Below, one piece after another: positions 58,378 through 64,000 of a stretch of DNA of 64,000 bases (positions within the stretch are counted from its first letter, which is position 1; every line of letters starts with the position of its first letter). The notes beneath the pieces were generated by a model. It was not told the origin of the DNA, made no database searches, and saw nothing but the letters and a program-made list of their open reading frames with translations. This DNA is from Phlegmacium glaucopus. Its lineage: Eukaryota > Basidiomycota > Agaricomycetes > Agaricales > Cortinariaceae. The stretch spans positions 1-64,000 of the forward strand of contig MU130328.1 of the NCBI GenBank assembly GCA_015039465.1, written 5' to 3'. Position numbers and translations under genes: made by a program.

Positions 58378-59165
58378 TTAAAAATCCTTGTCTTCAACTT
58401 TGACTATCTTTTCGTCTTCATTGATGCCAAGCTGGAGGTTGGCGAGTTTCTCGTGTTCGTCTCGGCTCAGTCCTTTGATCAAGGAATGGATGTCTTTGAC
58501 CGAGAGTTTCTTCTGTTGGTTCTGGCTGTTTTGGTTGTTGTTGTTGTTTGAGGATCCTTGGCTTCTGTTTCCTTGGTATCCTCCCTTCTTCTCTTTGCAG
58601 TCTCATGAAATGTGGCCAGGCTTATCGCATTTGAAGCACAGGCCTTTGTGCAAATATTCTCCTTGTCTCTTGTAACTCATTGTGTTGACGTCCATAGCGT
58701 CTGGGTCGTTCTGTCGAGAGGACCAGTTTTGTCCTTCATATTTTGGTTTTGCTTTGTTGTATTGTGGGTTTCTCTTTGTTGATGGTTCTCCTAAAATTGC
58801 CATTGCCATCCTGTATTGCAAATCATATTGTATGGCTCTTTTGATCCATCCTTTGATCATTTTGGGGACAGTTTCAGCGAGTGAGATCTTTCTCATAAGA
58901 GATGGATTCAAAACTTTCCGATACATCTGAATCAGGTGAATGTTGTCTGATGTTGTTTTATTCCCCAATCCTGCTTGTGCTGCAAGGAAAGAGAATTTGG
59001 TAGAGATCTGTTCTGCTGACTTCTTTCCTTGTTTTAAGAGGGACAGCTTGTGTAAAGAGTCTTGGCTTTGATTTCTTCCTTTGAAATGTTCTTTCACAAT
59101 CTTTAAGAAAGTGTCATAAGTCGGGAGTTTGAATTCTCTGTTTGTGGTGTCTGTAATGCTGTCGA
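58378..59165 (-). pseudogene. Gypsy-2 gag
   Basis: The capsid part ('LPTYDTFLKIVKEHFKGRN', 'AEQISTKFSFLAAQAGLG', 'PKMIKGWIKRAIQYDLQYR') is followed by a zinc knuckle CFKCDKPGHIS-stop-DC. The stop is TGA (58603-58605) where CCHC knuckles have Arg, so it again fits CGA to TGA. The tail is Gln/Asn rich. The N-terminus is cut at 59165 by solo LTR copy 4. Confidence 0.75.
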
Positions 59166-59423
59166 TGTTAGGGCAACTGCGACGCTGACTTAGTCAAGCT
59201 AGCAGGGGATCCAAAGTTAATAATATTTCAAAGGGATATCTACAAGTGACTCACCTAGCAGGGGATCCAAAGAGGAAAGGATGGGGATCCCTGCTAGGCT
59301 GTGGGGTATTTAAGTACTAATATGGACATAACAGAGATATAAAATAAATAAAGGAATGATATGATAATAATTACTTAATTAATTAAGAAGTGGTGTGATG
59401 TGAAAAATAAAAATAAAAGATGG
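59166..59423 (-). mobile_element. Solo LTR, 410-bp family, copy 4 (truncated)
   Basis: It starts TGTTAGGGCAACTGCGACG like copy 3 and matches it to about 59421, then stops abruptly at a new sequence starting TGATAGG. Roughly 155 bases of the family are missing. Confidence 0.85.
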
Positions 59424-59762
59424 TGATAGGATCCATATAGCCTCTAGGTTCGTAAACAGGTTATTTTTGTGATTTAACAACTTTGCAGTACATGTGGATG
59501 CCTCGTGGGTACCGACTTCATTCACACTCTCACTCGCGGTTCTCACACATCCTTCGCACCTCGCACAACATGATATAGTACTCGCATAACCTTCACACAT
59601 CACTTCTATGACCTTCATAACTATCCAAAGCACCCTCATTCCTCTTCGCACTTCATACTTCGACATATCTTCAGTTCTCTCAGTCAATATTGGACTTAAC
59701 CATTCGACCCCTTTGCAACCATACCTTCACACAGCCATTCTCTAATCTCGCGGTCTTTCACA
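59424..59762. mobile_element. Possible LTR, TGATAGG...TTCACA
   Basis: This sequence lies between truncated LTR copy 4 and the 1.45-kb repeat copy B. It starts TG and ends CA and is Ser/Thr-codon-poor, CACT/TTCGCAC rich, with no gene. The edges match the neighbouring repeats' limits, but there is no second copy in the window to confirm it. Confidence 0.35.
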
Positions 59763-61185
59763 GTATCGCGCACCAATACTGATTGGTAGCGTGAGAAGAA
59801 AGCTTAAAAGTCGCCATCATGAAAATAAGCGGACTTTGAATTTGCTTACCTATTTTGGAAGCGGCCCTGAATCGCGTTCCTGGTCAACAAAATCATTCGT
59901 TCAACGTTATCACCCTCATCGCTCATCATATTCTCAATGTCTCACACTATGCTCTCCATCGTTTTCACTATTGACATGCTCCTAAGCATCTACCATCCAT
60001 TTGTTCCTTGGTTAGTGATCCAACAAAGCGATCAATCTACTATTCGCATCGGTCATCGGCTCGCGTTTGATCGTATCTTTGGTCCATCATTTCAAGAACG
60101 GCCCCTTTATGGATGCATCAACTACATCTCCCATTATGTAAAAGGCTTTGTCATTGTTGTTGTGGCTATGGACCCACAAGTCTTCCCCTCAGCCATCTAT
60201 CTTGCCATCCCTCGCTCCTGGATCTCACTCAGTCCCCTATCCTCAATTATCTACCTCTTATCTTATCATTCACTGCCAAAACCATCATTCACGCGGTACA
60301 TGAAGCCTTCCCACCCTCTTTATGACAATTTAGGAAGTCCAGGAGGATCACAACTAAGCAGGAATTGCAGATGAATCAGCAGCAGAGGATTATTCTCGCA
60401 GTGTGTCAAGTGTTATCAAGGCTGGCGACATGGGACCATGGGCAAGTAGTGTTTTCTCGGGAACAAGGCTGTGCCTTTCAAGTGTTGACTCAGGACCTTT
60501 CACATTTTTGACATGACCACACGCCTATGGAGTTGATATATTTTTGCTATTGGACTATGTACACTGCCTTCTTTTCTTTTCTCTCGCACTTTGACACTTT
60601 ACAGATTTTTTTATTGTTCCTTCTTCTTTTCCATTGTTCTTTTCTTCTCGCAGCTGTCCTCTCTTTATCTTTCTTCCTTTGACAGCGCGTACTTCTTTCT
60701 TTTTATTGTTCTACATAGCCTCATCCTTAGGGTATAAATACTGCTCTTTTGTACCAGGATAGGTAGTTTCCCCCAGTTCACCTCAATTCATTCTTACTCC
60801 CCAACAGTCATCCTCTCGGTGGAATTCCAGTGAATTCCTCCCTCAAGTTCGCTTTTTCAACCTTTTATCTGTTACTGTCCTCTACTGTCAATTGCTATAG
60901 TCTTGCTGAAGACTTTCTCTTATCCATCCTCATCCTCCTCCTTAATCCCTCCAAGTTTGCTTTTTCAGTCCTTTACTGTCAACCTTCTGTCAGCTGCTAT
61001 AGTCTTACTGAAGACTCTTTCTCATTCATCCTCATCCTCCTCATCTCTATTCTCACCCCCTACCCCTGTGTGTTACAAGTCAAGGTTACACCTTCCCTAA
61101 ACAAACAACAGGGAGGCTTTTGACTTAAAGACTAGTCCATTGCTCTCTGGTTGGTGTTTTATAACAACACAAACAACGATTTATA
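59763..61185. mobile_element. 1.45-kb dispersed repeat, copy B (without the MITE)
   Basis: It matches 17701-19816 throughout except that the 652-bp MITE is absent: the empty site near 60712-60719 has one ACATAGCC. It ends AACAACGATTTATA, inside the chromodomain end of gypsy-3 pol. No target duplication is visible here. Confidence 0.8.
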
Positions 61186-63515
61186 GCGTGTATGTTTTCC
61201 CGAGGCTCCCAGGTGTTATGTTTGATTCCGAAGTCTTGCCATTTCATGAGGTATCGGAACCTCCTGTTTATAACTCTGCTGTTGAGGATTTCCTCGACAA
61301 CCCATTCCTCTTCTTCATCAATGATTTCTGGAAGTGGAGGAGTTGGAATGCGTCTTCCAGGGATCGGGTCTATCGGGGCTGGAGTTAGTTTGACTACATT
61401 AAAGACTGGATGGAGTCGTTTCATGGACAAGGGAAGTCGGAGTCGGTAAGCATTGTTGCCGACTCGTTCTTCAATTGGAAAGGGGCCTAGGTGCTGATGG
61501 GACAATTTCCTGGATGGTCTTGTTGTTTGTATGTCACTGGCATCCAGGTATACTTTGTCTCCTGGTTTGTATTCAGGTGCCGAAGTCCTTTTCTGATTAT
61601 AATATCTTGCCATGTTGTCCTTAGACTTGACCAGTGCCGCTTTCGCTTTGTCTAGGGTGTTCCGCATTTGTTCCGTGAATTCATTAACGGACTCCATTTG
61701 GGATTCCAGTTGGCTTGGTTCAAAACCCATTTGGGGGATTTGTCCGGAGTCTAGGAGGACAGGTGGGTGCTGGGTGGCGGAATGGACATGATTATTGTAC
61801 TGGAATTCCGCAAGGGGAAGGAGTTTGGCCCAATTGGTTTGTTGTTGGTTTGTAAAGAGTTGGAGATACTGTTCCAGTTCCTAATTTACTCGTTCTGTCT
61901 GGCCGTCTCCTTGCGGATGATAGGTGGTAGTGGCTGCTAACTTAATTCCGAGGATCCGGTAGAGCTTGCGAGTGAATTCTGCTATGAACTGTGGTCCTCT
62001 ATCTGATACCACTCTCCAGGGTAGTCCATGATGTTTCCAGACATGTTGGATATAAAGGCAAGCAGTTCTGGATGTGGAGGTGATAGTAAGGGTTGGTGCA
62101 AAATGAGCTCGTTTGGTGACCAAATCAACTACTACCATTACCAAGTCGTATCCTGAAGACTCTGGAAGTTCCACTATGAAGTCCACACTAATTGTGTCCC
62201 ATGGAGCATTCAGAATTGGGAGGGGATGGAGTTCACCGACTGGGTGGCATCTTTGAGCCTTAGTCCGAAGACACAGGTCACAGGTTGAGGCATATTTTCC
62301 AATATATCGGGACCTCTGTGGCCACCAATAGTTTCGGGATACGAGTTCGAGGGTCTTCCATCTTCCTGGATGCCCAGCAATTAGGGTGTCATGGCAGAGG
62401 GATACAATCCATCTCCGCAAGTCAAACATGTCTGGAACATCGATTTTTCCTCAGAAGGAGAGGATGTCGTTGTCATGAGACCATTCCGCCGATTGGACAG
62501 ATTGCGTGTGAGTGGTTTTCAACTCCTTTATCACTTTAGCTATGGCCTCTTCTTTTACACCTTCACAGGTGCCCTTCCGGATGTCTTTCAAGACATCTTG
62601 TTCTTCTCCTATGACTTCCAGTCCTTCTAAGGCCTGAATTGCAAAGAAGCCTGGAGTTAGGAGTGTGATGTTGTCATTGTCACTGGTTCCGGTTCCGTGA
62701 TCCGCTTGTCTGGACAAGGCGTCCGGTTTTCCCATGCTTTTGCCTGGTCTGTGGTGCATGAGGAAATCAAACCGGGCGAGGAACAATGACCAATGGGCTT
62801 GTCTCCAATTGAGCTTTTTGGCTGTCATGAAGTATTCCAAGTTCTTGTGATCAGTCCAGATCTCACACTTGTGTTCCGCTCCTTCGAAGAAGTGTCTCCA
62901 CTCTTCTAGGGCTTGGATGATCGCTAGCATCTCTTTGTCGTGGATCTCGTAGTTCCATTTGACCAGAGATAGGGATTTAGACAGGAACACGACTGGGTGC
63001 CATTTCTCATCATCGAGGGATTGTTGGGAGAGTATGGCTCCGGTTGCAAAATTGGAACTGTCTGCTTCGATGCGGAACAGCCTGGAGTTGTCCAGAGAGG
63101 CTAGAACCGGGGTTGAAGTGATCAGGTTTTTGAGAGAATCAAATGCCAACTGCTCTTCCATATTCCATCTCCATTTGATGTCACTTTTGGTGAGATCAAA
63201 CAAGGGATGGGCGTGATGAGAAAAGTCTTGGATGAACCTTCAGTAAAAGTTGGTAAAGCCTAGAAATGACTGGACTTCCTTTTTGTTCATTGGAATTGGC
63301 CATTCCGCTACTCCAGCAACTTTTACAGGGTCCATCTCGATGGAGTTATGAGATATTATGACTCTGAGGTATTCCACCTTGGTTTGTTCGAATTCGCACT
63401 TGTCCGGTTTTAGGAAGAGTTTATGCTCCCATAAAAGTTCCAGTACTCTCTGGGTTACGGACCGGTGTTCCTCTAGTGTCTCCATGAATATCAGGATATC
63501 ATCAAGGTAGACTAC
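61186..63515 (-). pseudogene. Gypsy-3 pol: RT end, RNase H, integrase, chromodomain
   Basis: From the right edge: 'YLDDILIFMETLEEH' at the RT active site (both Asp present), RNase H ('FRIEADSSNFATGA', 'EIWTDHKNLEYF', 'HRPGKSMGKPDALSR'), integrase zinc-binding region ('HDTLIAGHPG', 'CDLCLRTK') and core ('ISVDFIVELPE', 'VVSDRGPQFIAEF'), then 'YKPGDKVYLDASDI' and a chromodomain ('YLMKWQDFGIKHNTWEPREN') that runs into repeat B. Stops at 62451-62453 and near 63240 are TGA at expected Arg sites; one near 61880 is TAA at an expected Gln. The upstream part of RT is cut off by the LTR at 63516. It is a different lineage from gypsy-1 and gypsy-2 by its linker sequences. Confidence 0.8.
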
Positions 63516-64000
63516 TGTTAAGTTTAGAACAAAGGGAAAACATCGGAGTAAAACCGGATTGGACGGAACGGAACCGGAACAAGTAATGGAAAGGACTTTG
63601 GCCTCAGTGTATGTGCTGTGCTGCCCAGCTCCTACAATGTCCTGATTTCAGAACCAGAAGAGAATGGAAAGTCGGAAGACCTCAGTGACTTAGAGGAAGA
63701 ACAAGAAGAGGAAACTATGTTGATATTCGAACTGAGGAAAAACATACAAGTTCGAGTACTTAAATATAAAAGGAATTGCAACCGAAATATAGAATATAAA
63801 TATAAGTGCGTCGTTCTGCTCCCAGAAAAGGTCCTGCATTCTTGGGTGAATAATCCATGGCTGGTGTGCTGACTGATAGTGGGAAAGTGATGACAAAGGA
63901 ATAGTTGTTATGGTGAAGGTGTGGTAATGGGTCTGGAGTATTGTCGGAAGAGTCGGAATGATACGGAGAAGTCTCGGAGTCAGACGTAGGAGAAGTAGAA
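63516..64000 (-). mobile_element. LTR, TGTTA...TAACA family (copy 2, runs off the window)
   Basis: It begins TGTTAAGTTTAGAAC and matches 4526-5085 in reverse over its visible 485 bases, including the TATA-like block near 63760 and 'CCTCAGTGACTTAGAGG'. It is inserted directly before the gypsy-3 'YLDD' box. The far end lies beyond the window, so it is unknown whether it is a solo LTR or part of a full element. Confidence 0.8.

Larger units (their letters stand above)
53056..59165 (-). mobile_element. Gypsy-2: chromodomain Ty3/gypsy element, 5' part missing
   Basis: From right to left: gag (59165-58378), protease, RT, RNase H, integrase, chromodomain, zinc-knuckle tail, polypurine tract and LTR. 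A solo LTR of the 410-bp family (57905-58317, duplication GTACT) lies between gag and protease. The start of gag is cut by another solo LTR at 59166, beyond which the element is not seen. Confidence 0.85.

Noticed and set aside
53468..59165. TGA read as Arg or as sense codon
   Set aside because: Island genes use TGA as a normal stop (for example JHD1 neighbours SKT5, PGK1 and HRQ1), and the element frames also carry other damage such as a one-base loss. CpG decay explains the pattern.

Overview
The window looks like a draft-assembly contig (924-base N gap at 22694-23617) from an Agaricomycete-type basidiomycete. The evidence is short introns of about 45-65 bases, a Plavaka-type DNA transposase, chromodomain Ty3/gypsy elements, and genes such as SKT5, SCY1 and a JHD1-type demethylase packed 60-170 bases apart. 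No RNA genes, CRISPR arrays or prokaryotic features were seen.

Left repeat block (1 to about 28.5 kb). The 3' end of a plus-strand Ty3/gypsy element (pol end, an antisense spliced reading frame, then an LTR) has landed in the last part of a coiled-coil/Cys-motif gene. Next comes a deep nest. A minus-strand Ty1/copia element (from 5616) is broken by two solo LTRs of one 405-413-bp family, by a TIR element with TA duplication, and by an almost complete minus-strand gypsy element (12912-20752, matching LTRs and a TGAGG duplication). That gypsy element carries its own solo LTR, a hAT-like MITE, and a 1.45-kb repeat that itself contains another hAT-like MITE. In several places removing an insertion restores the interrupted reading frame, so the nesting order can be read. 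After a further hAT-like MITE come a Plavaka transposase (interrupted by the gap), a divergently transcribed companion gene and a 1-kb foldback element.

Gene island (about 28.8 to 52.2 kb). No transposon is visible in this stretch. In order: a hypothetical multi-exon gene (-), a 78-residue membrane protein (-), PHD-JmjC demethylase JHD1 (+), chitin synthase activator SKT5 (+), phosphoglycerate kinase PGK1 (-), a CCDC9-like RGG protein (+), a coiled-coil protein (-), SCY1 pseudokinase (+), RecQ4-like helicase HRQ1 (-), a small unknown protein (+), a secreted two-FAS1 protein (+) and tRNA isopentenyltransferase MOD5 (-). These are housekeeping, chromatin, cell-wall, trafficking, DNA-repair and tRNA-modification genes with no common pathway.

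Right repeat block (52.2 to 64 kb). It starts with a 145-bp Stowaway-like MITE. A second minus-strand gypsy element (53056 to about 59165) follows, whose pol ends in a chromodomain plus two zinc knuckles. Then come two more copies of the solo LTR family, a second copy of the 1.45-kb repeat, and a third gypsy pol cut in its RT domain by an LTR that matches the one at 4.5 kb. The element genes are dead mostly through TGA stops where Arg is expected, which fits C-to-T decay at CpG.
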